Shown piece by piece: positions 9,056 to 18,045 of a DNA stretch of 64,000 bases. How positions within the stretch are numbered: the stretch's first letter is position 1; every line of letters starts with the position of its first letter. This DNA is from Planctomycetota bacterium. GTDB taxonomy: Bacteria > Planctomycetota > Planctomycetia > Planctomycetales > Planctomycetaceae. The notes under the pieces were generated by a model, which was given only the letters and a program-made list of their open reading frames with translations, had not been told where the DNA came from and did no database searches. The stretch covers positions 124,001-188,000 of the forward strand of contig JACTNB010000021.1 of the NCBI GenBank assembly GCA_014584345.1. Reading direction: 5' to 3'. A program made the position numbers and the translations under genes.

Positions 9056-9165
9056 ACGGGCAGTTCGGTATAATGTGCGAATTCGCCTGAACTGTCGGGC
9101 GTAAAGCGGGAGGGAACGTCCGCGTCGATCCTTGCTTCGGGAACAGCGGGCTGACAGGGTACTTT

Positions 9166-10215
9166 ATGTTTGTCGATAAAATTACACTCATCTGCAAGGC
9201 GGGCGATGGAGGACGGGGCTGCATGAGCTTCCGCCGCGAAGCCCACGTGCCGCGCGGCGGCCCCGATGGCGGCGATGGCGGCGATGGCGGAAGTATCGTC
9301 GTAGTGGCCAGCGAACACATCAGCAGCCTGGCACATCTGACGGGGCACATCCACTGGCATGCCGACCGCGGACGCCACGGCGAAGGGGACTTGTGCCGGG
9401 GACGAAACGGGGCCGATTCCCTCATCGAAGTTCCTCCAGGAACCATCATCAAGGATGCGAAACATGGGCACATTCTGAAGGATCTGGCCCAACCGGGGGA
9501 TCGCGTGGTCGCAGCTCGAGGAGGCCGTGGGGGCAGGGGAAACAAGCGATTTGCCACCGCAGTAAATCGGGCTCCCAAAACGTTTGAAGAGGGGGAACCG
9601 GGCGAAGAACGGACGATCATCCTCGAACTGAAGGTGATTGCCGATGTCGGTCTGGTCGGAAAACCGAATGCCGGAAAGTCGACACTGCTAAGTCGCCTGT
9701 CGCGTGCCACGCCTGAAATTGCTGACTATCCCTTCACCACCAAGCATCCCAACCTGGGAGTGGTGCAAGTCGGCTGGGACCACGATTTCGTGATGGCCGA
9801 CATCCCCGGTCTGATTGAAGGGGCGCATGCCGGCATCGGCCTGGGTCACGAATTCCTCAAACACGTGGAACGCACGCGCGTGCTGGTGCATCTCGTGGAA
9901 CCGTCTCCCATGGATCAAACCGACCCCATCGCCAACTATTTTCTGATCCGGGAAGAACTTCGCCTGTACGAGGTAAATCTCGATAGCCGGCCCGAAATTG
10001 TCGTTGTCACGAAAGCAGAGCTACCGGATGCGGAAACGGTCGCGGAAATGCTTACCGAGGAAATCAAGAAGCCCGTACTGCTGATTTCCTCGGTCACGGG
10101 GCAGGGGCTCGATACCCTCAAGCAGGAAATCCTTCGGGTCCTGCGGGAACTCAATGAAACCGAATCGCGTGCGCCAGAGAAGGATTTCGAGCCACGCCCG
10201 GAAATCCATGAATGA
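9166..10215 (+). CDS. obgE: Obg-family GTPase
   Basis: Ribosome-associated GTPase involved in large-subunit maturation and stress control. Residues 1-157 are the glycine-rich Obg domain (KAGDGGRGCMSFRREAHVP, GGDGGDGGS, RGGRGGRGN). The G domain has G1 GKPNAGKST (165-173), the TTKHPNLGVV switch I region and G3 DIPGLIEGAHAGIGLGHEFL. G5 is SSVTGQGL. The G4 position reads VTKAEL (Thr282-Lys-Ala-Glu285) rather than the standard NKxD, which may change guanine recognition. There is no C-terminal OCT domain. Family membership is certain. Confidence 0.95.
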   Translation: MFVDKITLICKAGDGGRGCMSFRREAHVPRGGPDGGDGGDGGSIVVVASEHISSLAHLTGHIHWHADRGRHGEGDLCRGRNGADSLIEVPPGTIIKDAKHGHILKDLAQPGDRVVAARGGRGGRGNKRFATAVNRAPKTFEEGEPGEERTIILELKVIADVGLVGKPNAGKSTLLSRLSRATPEIADYPFTTKHPNLGVVQVGWDHDFVMADIPGLIEGAHAGIGLGHEFLKHVERTRVLVHLVEPSPMDQTDPIANYFLIREELRLYEVNLDSRPEIVVVTKAELPDAETVAEMLTEEIKKPVLLISSVTGQGLDTLKQEILRVLRELNETESRAPEKDFEPRPEIHE

Positions 10216-10465
10216 TCGCTCGGTCATATTTCATGGGTGAGAACAGTCGCGAGAAGTGATGCAAGATCAGTTTGATGGCTTTTGAGAAGATTCGTGAAAG
10301 TAGTAAAATCTGTGTTTACGAAACAGACTTTGCCTTTCATACTACGCCCTTTCATCAGGAATAAACGAGCCAACATCGGCACGGTTCCCGCCAGTCCTCC
10401 GCGACTCCCGGGATGTGTCGTTCAGGCTGCGAAGATTCATAACACGTCAGACGAGGAGTGGCTAC

Positions 10466-11404
10466 GTGCCCGAACATCTCAGCGTGGATGATTTTTCCTC
10501 CCGTAGTATTCCGGCCGAGGCCGATGCCGGTAACTCGCAACACCCCGAGGTCAAAACCGAACGACTGAAACCCGTTGCCGTCGATCTGCAAGGGCGGCTC
10601 TCCTTGAGCCAGATGACAACAAAACGCTGGCCCCTGGAACGCGATGTCGCCGCGTGCCGTCAGTTAGGCTTGAAGCATATTGGGTTATGGCGGCTGAAAT
10701 ACGAAGAGTTCGGGCTGGAAAACACGGCGGCGATTCTATCCGAACATGGCATGACCCCTTCCAGCCTCTCCTGGATCGGCGGCTTCACTTGCATGAATGG
10801 GTATTTGCTGAACGACACGCTGGAGGAATCGATCGATGTCATCCAGTATGCCAGTTGGATCGGCGCCAAAACGGTGGTGGTGGCAACGGGCGAGCAGGGG
10901 CGCCATATCCTCTCCCATGCCACTCGCCTGACCGTGGAATCCTTGCAGTCACTGGGCGATTTTGCCCGCGACAAGGGGGTCCATCTGGCTGTTATGCCCA
11001 TGTCCCCCTCTTCGGCCCATGGCTGGACCTTTCTGAATACCCTGAGGAAAACGGAGGATCTCCTCGTCCGTTGCAATCATCCGCATGTCGGGCTGTGTCT
11101 GAACAGTTATCACGCACTGCAAAGCCGACACTGGAAGTCGGAACTGGAGAATTTACTGCCGGCCGTCAAGCTGGTAAGACTCTGCGATGGCAAGTCCTCG
11201 CGACGCCCCAAACAGCAATGTTTGCCGATGCAGGGAAAAATGCCCTTGCTTTCCCTGCTTGACCAACTCGAGACGGCGGGATATCGTGGATTGTACGAAA
11301 TTGACACCTGGAACGATGAAATCTGGCAAATTCAGGATATCCTGCCCTTCCAGGACTGCGTTCGCCAACTGACCTCCCGCTGCCTGCCACGGAATTCGTC
11401 GTAA
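10466..11404 (+). CDS. Sugar phosphate isomerase/epimerase-like TIM-barrel protein
   Basis: A 312-aa xylose-isomerase-like TIM barrel. Visible elements are the strand GLKHIGLWRLKYEEFG, then ILSEHGMTPSSLSWIGGFT, the strand GAKTVVVATGEQG, the active-site strand LAVMPMSPSSAHGWTFLN, CNHPHVGLCLNSYHA and GYRGLYEIDTW near the C-terminus. The metal-ligand Glu/Asp/His pattern is only partly canonical, with VMPM where the family often has EP. The GTG at 10466 is chosen because GAGGAG lies 7 nt upstream; a GTG at 10415 is the alternative. It is followed at 11420 by the EIIA fusion, suggesting co-transcription. The substrate cannot be deduced. Confidence 0.78.
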   Translation: MPEHLSVDDFSSRSIPAEADAGNSQHPEVKTERLKPVAVDLQGRLSLSQMTTKRWPLERDVAACRQLGLKHIGLWRLKYEEFGLENTAAILSEHGMTPSSLSWIGGFTCMNGYLLNDTLEESIDVIQYASWIGAKTVVVATGEQGRHILSHATRLTVESLQSLGDFARDKGVHLAVMPMSPSSAHGWTFLNTLRKTEDLLVRCNHPHVGLCLNSYHALQSRHWKSELENLLPAVKLVRLCDGKSSRRPKQQCLPMQGKMPLLSLLDQLETAGYRGLYEIDTWNDEIWQIQDILPFQDCVRQLTSRCLPRNSS

Positions 11405-11419
11405 TTCCGCACACCCCGC

Positions 11420-12121
11420 ATGACGATCCCCCAACTACTGACAATTGAACAACTGGCCCAGGAGATGGGCCGGGATGTCCGCGAAGTGGAAAAATTGGCC
11501 GGCAAGGGCCAGATTCCCGGTCGCCGCGTGGACGGTAAATGGATCTTTCAGTCGAATGAGATTCGCGAGTGGATCGAATCCGAACTGAAAAGGTACACTC
11601 CCGGAGAATTGATGGCGCTGGAACACTCTCAGCGTTCCGTGGAAACCGATCGCGATTGCCCGGTGACCAGTTTACTCAAGCTGGAGACCATGGAAGTTCC
11701 CCTGCAAGCCCGCACACGTCGTTCCGTCATTGAACGCCTGGTGGAAGTGGCAGGCAAAACCTGGCAGATTTACACGCCCGATGTGGTCGTCAAGGCGGTG
11801 CTGGATCGCGAAGAAGCCATGAGTACCGCTCTGGACGCCGGTGTCGCCATTCCCCACCTGCGGTCCCCCTTGCCCGATGCCCTCGGCGAATCCCTTGTCG
11901 CATTTGGTCGCACCTCCAAGGGGATCCCCTTCGGAGGAACACGCGGGCTGACTGATCTGTTCTTCCTCATCTTGTGCCGAGATACCCGCACCCACCTGCA
12001 AATTCTCGCCCGACTGGGACGCCTGTTTCACGTTCCCGGCTTTCTCGATGCCCTCCGCGAAGCAGAAGACGAACAGGCCGCCTGGCAACTCATCTCCGAT
12101 GCCGAGGCCACGCTGAAATAA
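11420..12121 (+). CDS. Fusion of excisionase-type HTH and PTS EIIA (fructose/mannitol/PtsN type) domain
   Basis: A 233-aa protein. Residues 4-55 form a winged HTH of the MerR/excisionase type (LLTIEQLAQEMGRDVREVEKLAGKGQIPGRRVDGKW in total, cited here in pieces). Residues about 85-230 are a type 2 EIIA domain with the phosphorylatable His in GVAIPHLRSP (His146), followed by FGRTSKGIPFGG and LCRDTRTHLQILARLGRLF. No EIIB or EIIC gene is nearby, so a regulatory, PtsN-like phosphosensor coupled to DNA binding is more likely than sugar transport. It starts 15 bp after the TIM-barrel gene. Domain calls are clear; the regulatory role is inference. Confidence 0.85.
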   Translation: MTIPQLLTIEQLAQEMGRDVREVEKLAGKGQIPGRRVDGKWIFQSNEIREWIESELKRYTPGELMALEHSQRSVETDRDCPVTSLLKLETMEVPLQARTRRSVIERLVEVAGKTWQIYTPDVVVKAVLDREEAMSTALDAGVAIPHLRSPLPDALGESLVAFGRTSKGIPFGGTRGLTDLFFLILCRDTRTHLQILARLGRLFHVPGFLDALREAEDEQAAWQLISDAEATLK

Positions 12122-12218
12122 TCCTGCCAGCATCGCTTTTGCCTGGCGGAATCACCTGATACACTGTGAAGTTTTCAGCCACGAAACACGTTACGTTCAG
12201 CCGACCACCCCGAAAACG

Positions 12219-12237
12219 ACAGGCCAAGCCGGCCTGT
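12219..12237 (+). promoter_or_regulatory. Hairpin in the ilvD 5' leader region
   Basis: ACAGGCC (12219-12225) and GGCCTGT (12231-12237) are perfect complements with a 5-nt loop, about 115 bp upstream of the ilvD ATG. No T-tract follows and no T-box-like element is visible. It may be a leader structure or a binding site. Seen directly; function unknown. Confidence 0.3.
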
Positions 12238-12350
12238 ACCGTGGCAGCAACCGTAACCGTCGCGGTAATGGTATCCGTATCATGGTGACACGGGTGATAT
12301 CGGGCAACACCGTTAGATAAGCACGAGACCTTCAGGAGAAATACAGACCG

Positions 12351-14033
12351 ATGTCGGAAGGCTTAAACAAATACAGCGCGCACATCACCCAGCCCCGCAG
12401 TCAGGGAGCTTCGCAGGCCATGTTGTACGGAACAGGCTTGACCGATGACGACATGCAGAGGGCCCAGGTGGGCATCGGCAGCATGTGGTATGAAGGCAAT
12501 ACCTGCAATATGCATCTGCTGGATCTGGCTGCCAAGGTGAAGGAGGGGGTCCAGCAGGCAGGGCTGGTGGGTATGCGGTTCAACACCATCGGCGTGAGCG
12601 ACGGCATTTCCATGGGGACGGAAGGAATGTGCTATTCGCTGCAATCGCGCGACCTGATTGCCGATTCCATAGAAACGATTATGGGCGCGCAATGGTACGA
12701 CGCTCTGATCACGCTGCCCGGTTGTGACAAAAACATGCCCGGTTGCCTGATCGCGATGGCTCGCTTAAATCGCCCCTCGCTCATGGTGTATGGCGGCACA
12801 ATTCGCGCGGGTTGCGGTCGCCGCAAGGAAAAACTGGATATCGTGTCCGCGTTTCAATCGTATGGGCAGTATCTGGCCGGAACGATCACCGATGAAGAAC
12901 GCCGTGAAATCGTAAAACGAAGTTGCCCCGGAGCCGGTGCCTGCGGGGGCATGTACACTGCCAATACGATGGCCTCGGCGATCGAGGCGCTCGGAATGTC
13001 CTTGCCCTACAGTTCATCGATTCCCGCCGAGGATCCCGACAAGCTGCGAGAATGCTTTGAAGCCGGAGCCGCAGTAAAATTACTCCTGGAGCGCGATCTC
13101 AAGCCGAGCGACATCATGACGCGAACGGCATTTGAAAACGCGCTGGTCATTGTGATGGCATTGGGCGGATCGACCAATGCCGTTCTGCACCTGATCGCCA
13201 TGGCCCGCGCGGTCAACATCCCGCTGACGATTGACGATTTTCAGGCTGTCAGCGACCGCGTGCCGTTTCTGGCCGATCTCAAACCCTCCGGCTTGTACGT
13301 GGAGGAAGACTTGCATTCCGTCGGGGGGACGCCAGCCGTCATCAAGTACCTGCTGGACAAGGGGCTGATGAACGGAGACTGCCTCACCGTTACCGGCAAG
13401 ACACTGGCCGAAAACGTGGCCGATCTGCCCGGTTTGAAAGATGGACAGTCGGTTGTGTACCCCCTGGAAAATCCGATCAAGAAAACTGGACACATTCGCA
13501 TCCTGCGAGGAAACGTCGCTCCCGAGGGGGCCGTGGCGAAAATTACTGGTAAGGAAGGCCTGGTCTTCTCCGGACCGGCGATCTGCTTCGATAGTGAAGA
13601 AGACATGCTCAAGGGGGTTGAGGAAAAACGGATCCGGGGGGGAGAAGTCATTGTGATTCGCTATGAAGGCCCCAAGGGGGGACCAGGCATGCCCGAAATG
13701 CTCACCCCCACGTCGGTCATCATGGGAGCCGGACTGGGAGATAAAGTGGCCTTGATTACCGACGGCCGTTTCTCGGGTGGTTCCCACGGCTTTATCATCG
13801 GCCATGTCACTCCCGAGGCCCAGGCCGGTGGCGTGATTGCCCTGTTGCGCGACGGAGACATAATTACCATCGATGCCGAAGTTAACCGCATCGATGTCGC
13901 CTTGTCCGACGACGAACTCGAACAACGCCGCGCTGCCTGGGTGGCCCCCGCCTACAAGTTCACCCGCGGGACACTTTTCAAGTACATCAAGAACGTGAAA
14001 TCCGCCAGTGAAGGGTGTGTGACGGACGAATGA
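12351..14033 (+). CDS. ilvD: Dihydroxy-acid dehydratase
   Basis: Iron-sulfur enzyme of valine, leucine and isoleucine synthesis that converts 2,3-dihydroxy acids to 2-keto acids. The 560-aa length is normal. The three cluster cysteines are visible: NTCNMHL (Cys52), GCDKNMPGC (Cys125) and PGAGACGGMYTANTM (Cys198). VALITDGRFSGGSHGFIIGHVTPEA near the C-terminus is the family signature. An AGGAG site precedes the ATG. Its stop codon overlaps the start of the GlcE-like gene (ATGA), so they are probably coupled. ilvN and ilvC lie about 6-7 kb away on the other strand. Confidence 0.96.
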   Translation: MSEGLNKYSAHITQPRSQGASQAMLYGTGLTDDDMQRAQVGIGSMWYEGNTCNMHLLDLAAKVKEGVQQAGLVGMRFNTIGVSDGISMGTEGMCYSLQSRDLIADSIETIMGAQWYDALITLPGCDKNMPGCLIAMARLNRPSLMVYGGTIRAGCGRRKEKLDIVSAFQSYGQYLAGTITDEERREIVKRSCPGAGACGGMYTANTMASAIEALGMSLPYSSSIPAEDPDKLRECFEAGAAVKLLLERDLKPSDIMTRTAFENALVIVMALGGSTNAVLHLIAMARAVNIPLTIDDFQAVSDRVPFLADLKPSGLYVEEDLHSVGGTPAVIKYLLDKGLMNGDCLTVTGKTLAENVADLPGLKDGQSVVYPLENPIKKTGHIRILRGNVAPEGAVAKITGKEGLVFSGPAICFDSEEDMLKGVEEKRIRGGEVIVIRYEGPKGGPGMPEMLTPTSVIMGAGLGDKVALITDGRFSGGSHGFIIGHVTPEAQAGGVIALLRDGDIITIDAEVNRIDVALSDDELEQRRAAWVAPAYKFTRGTLFKYIKNVKSASEGCVTDE

Positions 14034-15163
14034 GCCCCTTTGTCCCTGACACCGTCGAGGAACTGCAGCGGGTGATTGCCCAGCACCATCGCGACAGGCA
14101 TCCCCTTTGCCTGTCGTCACGATGGGCTGCTCCGGCTGATTCCTCGAAGGGGCTCGCGCTTACCAAATTGCAATCCGTGATCGATTATCCCCATCGGGAT
14201 ATGACCATTACCGTGCAGACCGGCATCCCGGTGGCGGAGTTGCAGCGGGTGTTGGCCGAGCAGAATCAGTGGTTGCCCCTGGATGTCCCCCGTCCCGAAA
14301 CGGTCAGTATTGCCGATTTGATTCTCGACCACTGGTACGGTTCCCTTTCTGCAGGCTACGGTACCATTCGAGACTGGCTACTGGGTGTCGCCGCGGTCGA
14401 CGGCTCGGGACGCCTCTTTCATGCGGGGGGGCGTGTCGTTAAAAATGTCGCCGGATACGACCTCTGCAAACTCCTGGTGGGATCGAGCGGTCGCCTGGGT
14501 ATTCCGGTCGAAGCCACCCTCCAGGTGCGTACCATCCCGGAATGCCTGCTGGCCTGTCGCATCCTGGCCGAAACCCCCGATGGGCTGCTGGAGGCCTGGA
14601 AACGCGTCCGAAATCTCCCCCTCAAACCCGTTGTGCTGGATGCTTCCAGTAGGGAAATGGCTTTGACCGTCGCTGTCGAGGGAACCGCGAACGTGACCCA
14701 GCAACTCGCGGCATGCATCCAGGCTACCGTCACGGATCTGCCGGGATACCATGCGGACATATTTCCCTGGAACAACGAAACCGACTGCTGGCATCAGATG
14801 ATGCCCCGCACACCGGATATCGACTCAAGTTGCCTGCTGCGAGTGGGAGTCCTCCCATCGCAGTCGCTCCGCCTGCTCGCCATAGCCCGGGAGCACGATT
14901 GGCAGGCCTTGGCCCTGACAGCGCGGGGTACGGTCTACCTGCATCGCTCCGCCAACACTTGTCTGCCTGCGGATTGGAACCACTTCTGGACTCAACTGAT
15001 GCCGCTGAATCCGGGATTGCAATGCCTCCGGGGGCCGGATTTCCTGCTACGCCTGGCGGAAGACCTGCGCCTGAACCGCCCCGCAGGCCCACTCATGTGT
15101 CAATTGCAAAAAGTCTTCGATCCCGCGGAAATTTTCGCTGCACCAGGAAGCAACGCACCCTAA
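14030..15163 (+). CDS. GlcE-like FAD-binding (PCMH/VAO-type) protein
   Basis: A 377-aa flavoprotein subunit resembling glycolate oxidase GlcE. The FAD-binding half contains YPHRDMTITVQTGIPVAELQ and the hallmark GGRVVKNVAGYDLCKLLVGSSGRLG. The C-terminal half ends with the short family tail LMCQLQKVFDPAEIF. The ATG at 14030 overlaps the ilvD stop (ATGA) and is preferred over an in-frame GTG at 14015. No GlcD or GlcF partner is visible in the window, so the electron acceptor and substrate are uncertain. The gene converges on, and overlaps by 4 bp, the 3' end of the redoxin fusion gene. Confidence 0.85.
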   Translation: MSPFVPDTVEELQRVIAQHHRDRHPLCLSSRWAAPADSSKGLALTKLQSVIDYPHRDMTITVQTGIPVAELQRVLAEQNQWLPLDVPRPETVSIADLILDHWYGSLSAGYGTIRDWLLGVAAVDGSGRLFHAGGRVVKNVAGYDLCKLLVGSSGRLGIPVEATLQVRTIPECLLACRILAETPDGLLEAWKRVRNLPLKPVVLDASSREMALTVAVEGTANVTQQLAACIQATVTDLPGYHADIFPWNNETDCWHQMMPRTPDIDSSCLLRVGVLPSQSLRLLAIAREHDWQALALTARGTVYLHRSANTCLPADWNHFWTQLMPLNPGLQCLRGPDFLLRLAEDLRLNRPAGPLMCQLQKVFDPAEIFAAPGSNAP

Positions 15164-17112
15164 CGCGGCAGTAACTTCGCCCACCGCTCCAACTCCTCCA
15201 ACGTAATCTTCTCGTCCCCGTTCCGATCGATCAGGCGAAACAGAGGCTGCCATTTTTCTGGCACTTCCTCCGACTCGATCACTTGATCGTTGTTCGCATC
15301 AAGCCGCGTAAGGATCTGTAACGCACGCGTGCCGAAGGTGGATTTGCCTTCCTCCTTGCCGAGGGGAATGGCGACATCGAAATAGCCGATCATCATTTCG
15401 TCCCAGGTCTGCTCTCCCCATCGCACGGTTTTTTCAGGGGCGGGATTATGTGGGTTTGCCTCGGAGTTGTCGTAGTGGGCCACGCACTTAATTCGCGAAC
15501 CCGCTGGAAGCAGCAGGGGCTCTGCCAGCCGGTAAGCCGTTTGCCAGTTGAAATCGTATTGGGGGATGGAAAGCAACGGAGTCAGTTCCCCCGCGGGGCT
15601 TTGCAACGCATACGAAAACGCCTTTCCTCTCAAATGCATGTGGGGCATTAATGCCAACAGTTGTACTTCGCGTTCCGAACGTGGCGAGTAGCCCGAGATG
15701 GAGTAATCCGCAGCATAGGGCGGAATTTCCAGACGGCGATTCACGGCGCTGCTGGTCACGACCTGATGGGTGATGGTTTCTGGCTCTGCAAGGATCAGCC
15801 CGATCTGGCTCAAATCCTCCTGTGGGGAACCGTTGGGCGTGTAATGCATCTGGAAGATTAATTCGGCTCCCGCCGGAATCCGCTTGGCCATGCCCGGGGG
15901 ATACAACTCCGGTATCAAGCCAGGCACGTACGCAGCCAGAAATCCTCCCTCCTCGCCGTTGAGCCCCTGGCCACGGCCCCCTTTTTCCCTTGTAAAGACC
16001 AGCACGTGATGTACCACAGCATAGTTACCCGGCCTGATCTCCGCGCCGCGTATCCACGTATCTTCGGTGAAGCCCGGGTCTACCTTGAAATACTGATATT
16101 TCACTTCGCCCTGGGCAGGAATGGGGACTGGCTTTTCCGTGATCTGAAGGATGACCTGCGGACGTTCTGGCAACAACCACTCCGAGGGATAGTTTTTCGG
16201 CTGTGGCAGATCGGCCTTATCCCCTTCGGGAGCCCCGGCTGCTACCCAGTCACGAATCAATTGTTTTTCCGCCGCGTGCAAGTGAGAGTCGTTTTGAAAC
16301 TTGCCGATCGCGGGATCCGCATGCCAGGGGGGCATGCGATTCTCCTCGACCACTTCTTCGATCATGCTGGCCCATCCGCGCGCCTGCGTGTAGCTGGTCA
16401 ACTCAAACGGAGCCGCTTGCCCCGCGCGATGGCAATCAATGCACCGCTCCTGGAACAGTCGGATAATCTCCTTGGAAAACGTCACCGTCTGGCCCTGCGC
16501 CACTTTCTCCCGGCCAATCAGGCAACCGATCGGTTCCGTTTCGGCAACGGCTGGCGTTTGACCGGCCAGCACGGCCTCCAATGCGTTCTTCAGGTCTTCC
16601 TGCTGGGGGCGATCTCGTACCACGCCAATCTGATATTGATCATCGACTCGGCCCTGATACCGCACGATGCGTTCCTTGTCGAGCAGAAACACCTGAGGCG
16701 TACGCGTGGCACCGAACAGATCGGCCACGCGGCTCCCGCTATCCTTGCACAGAGGATACGTCAACTTGTGAAGCTCCCGAAAGGCCTCGATCTCCCGAGT
16801 ACTATCCTGGGCATTCGAGAAAATCCCCACCACGGTGACTTCGCGTTCGCGATACTGCTCCGAAATGGCCTGCAGACGTACCGCATAATGCTTTGCCAGG
16901 GGGCATTCCGTTCCCAGAAAGGCCACGATCAGCAGATCACCCGCTTCGTCTCCCTGAGAACGGATTCTGCCACCACGGGTATCCTGCAGAATAAAAGACT
17001 CCACGCGGCTCCCCGGCCTAACCGTCCGTGGCGACTTTCCAATCAGCGGATGGGGGACACTCAGCAACAGACAGAACACAACGCAACGAGCGAAGAAGGA
17101 TGTCAGGTTCAT
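15160..17112 (-). CDS. Exported redoxin / CxxCH / Cu(II) ascorbate-dependent monooxygenase-like / EF-hand fusion
   Basis: A 650-aa multidomain protein with an N-terminal signal peptide (hydrophobic 9-25). Residues about 35-195 are an AhpC/TSA-like thioredoxin fold, with a single peroxidatic-type Cys in LGTECPLAKHYA (Cys70). Next comes a cytochrome-like segment RCIDCHRAGQAAPFEL (Cys224, Cys227, His228) with MPPWHADP. Residues about 330-580 resemble the copper type II monooxygenase fold, with His pairs VVHHVLVF (368-369), FQMHYTP (423) and MPHMHLRG (491, 493). Two EF-hand loops (DANNDQVIESEE and DRNGDEKITLEE) close the protein. This architecture is common in planctomycetes, but the reaction is unknown. 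It is convergent with the GlcE-like gene. Confidence 0.85.
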   Translation of the reverse strand: MNLTSFFARCVVFCLLLSVPHPLIGKSPRTVRPGSRVESFILQDTRGGRIRSQGDEAGDLLIVAFLGTECPLAKHYAVRLQAISEQYREREVTVVGIFSNAQDSTREIEAFRELHKLTYPLCKDSGSRVADLFGATRTPQVFLLDKERIVRYQGRVDDQYQIGVVRDRPQQEDLKNALEAVLAGQTPAVAETEPIGCLIGREKVAQGQTVTFSKEIIRLFQERCIDCHRAGQAAPFELTSYTQARGWASMIEEVVEENRMPPWHADPAIGKFQNDSHLHAAEKQLIRDWVAAGAPEGDKADLPQPKNYPSEWLLPERPQVILQITEKPVPIPAQGEVKYQYFKVDPGFTEDTWIRGAEIRPGNYAVVHHVLVFTREKGGRGQGLNGEEGGFLAAYVPGLIPELYPPGMAKRIPAGAELIFQMHYTPNGSPQEDLSQIGLILAEPETITHQVVTSSAVNRRLEIPPYAADYSISGYSPRSEREVQLLALMPHMHLRGKAFSYALQSPAGELTPLLSIPQYDFNWQTAYRLAEPLLLPAGSRIKCVAHYDNSEANPHNPAPEKTVRWGEQTWDEMMIGYFDVAIPLGKEEGKSTFGTRALQILTRLDANNDQVIESEEVPEKWQPLFRLIDRNGDEKITLEELERWAKLLPR

Positions 17113-17584
17113 TCAAAAAGCTTCCAGTATGCGATGAATTGGGTAGCAGCCGTTGTCTGTCAAGGTAATCTCATGGAGTTCTATCCTATCTACTCCGAAA
17201 TGTCTTCCCCGGGTTTCGGAAACTCTGAAAATATTCACACGGCAGTGAAGTATTGCCGCGACAAGTAGAGCATCCAATGTTGCCGAGTGACACGAAAAAC
17301 TTCCGCACCACTGATATTGTGGCAGTCGGATGGATCGCGAGTCCCGATTGTCGACCGCGCCGCGAAGAGATCTTCTATCCTCGCATGAAAAAATAACTAT
17401 CTCCAGTTGACACTGCAGCAACACTTGTGTAAACAATAAAGACCTATCTCTCAGAACGGTTTCATTGATGCAGACAGCGGACCAGAATCCCGACGGTTCC
17501 GCCAGCAACATGCAATCCGAATTCGTCTTTCGATCGCGGAATTGTCTGGCCGAGCGTCTTTGTCACGCGGCATTCTGCCCGAGA

Positions 17585-17602
17585 CCGGGAGTTATCTCCC
17601 GG
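17585..17602. repeat. Perfect 7-bp inverted repeat with tetraloop
   Basis: CCGGGAG (17585-17591), TTAT loop, CTCCCGG (17596-17602). The stem is GC-rich and would form a tight hairpin in RNA. No U-run follows on either strand, so it is not a standard intrinsic terminator. It lies inside the gene-poor region. Confidence 0.45.
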
Positions 17603-17748
17603 ATCCGGCACACGAGTCGGATTTCGGGGCAATTGCGGCATATTCTGCTCCACAACTCTTGTTTCGACTCCCCGTGTCCAACTCCGCAAACGGCCCGAAA
17701 CATGCCTGCTACAACCCAGCGCGAGACGCGAAACACCTCCTTGGCTCG

Positions 17749-17782
17749 CGCCGACGGGACCACCTCGATGATCCCGTCGGCG
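17749..17782. repeat. Perfect 11-bp inverted repeat
   Basis: CGCCGACGGGA (17749-17759) and TCCCGTCGGCG (17772-17782) are exact complements around a 12-nt loop. A perfect 11-bp GC-rich stem in non-coding DNA is unlikely by chance. No T-tract follows. It could belong to a structured RNA or be a protein-binding palindrome. Confidence 0.5.
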
Positions 17783-18045
17783 GGTAGCTCAGTTCCGAAG
17801 AAAACGAATTTGTACACACCAGGCCTCTCGGAGTCCACTCTAGTAACTGGCGCGGGGAGGCAACATGCCGTCGACGATGTCCGGCTTGATTGTGTCGGAG
17901 AATTCTCCCAGCCAAGTCCACTGGAGCAACCAGGCACGCCCGCCTGGCGCGTGACCCGTCCCCGGTTACTGGATGTCGCGTGGATTCCTCGATGCGACTT
18001 GCGTCGCCATGTCTGCTGCCCTGGATGCGGGAGACTCCGGTAACC

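Larger units (their letters stand above)
17113..18045. other. Long gene-poor region with strong hairpins
   Basis: No reading frame here has recognisable domains or a convincing start, on either strand. A perfect TTGACA at 17407-17412 suggests a plus-strand promoter, but the -10 match is poor. Two stable inverted repeats lie downstream (17585-17602 and 17749-17782, listed separately). Open frames at 17465-18043 (plus) and 17563-18126 (minus) exist but look compositionally random. The region may hold a structured RNA, regulatory DNA for the receiver-like gene at 18046, or a decayed gene. Confidence 0.5.

Noticed and set aside
10295..10350. Possible terminator after obgE (TCTGT-GTTT-ACG-AAACAGA).
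   Set aside because: The stem needs a bulge and is AT-rich, and the following T content is low, so it is not convincing.
17781..17793. GCGGGTAGCTCAG resembles the 5' end of a tRNA gene.
   Set aside because: The following sequence does not form an anticodon stem-loop or a T-arm, and no matching acceptor 3' strand follows. It is also partly inside the 11-bp hairpin.
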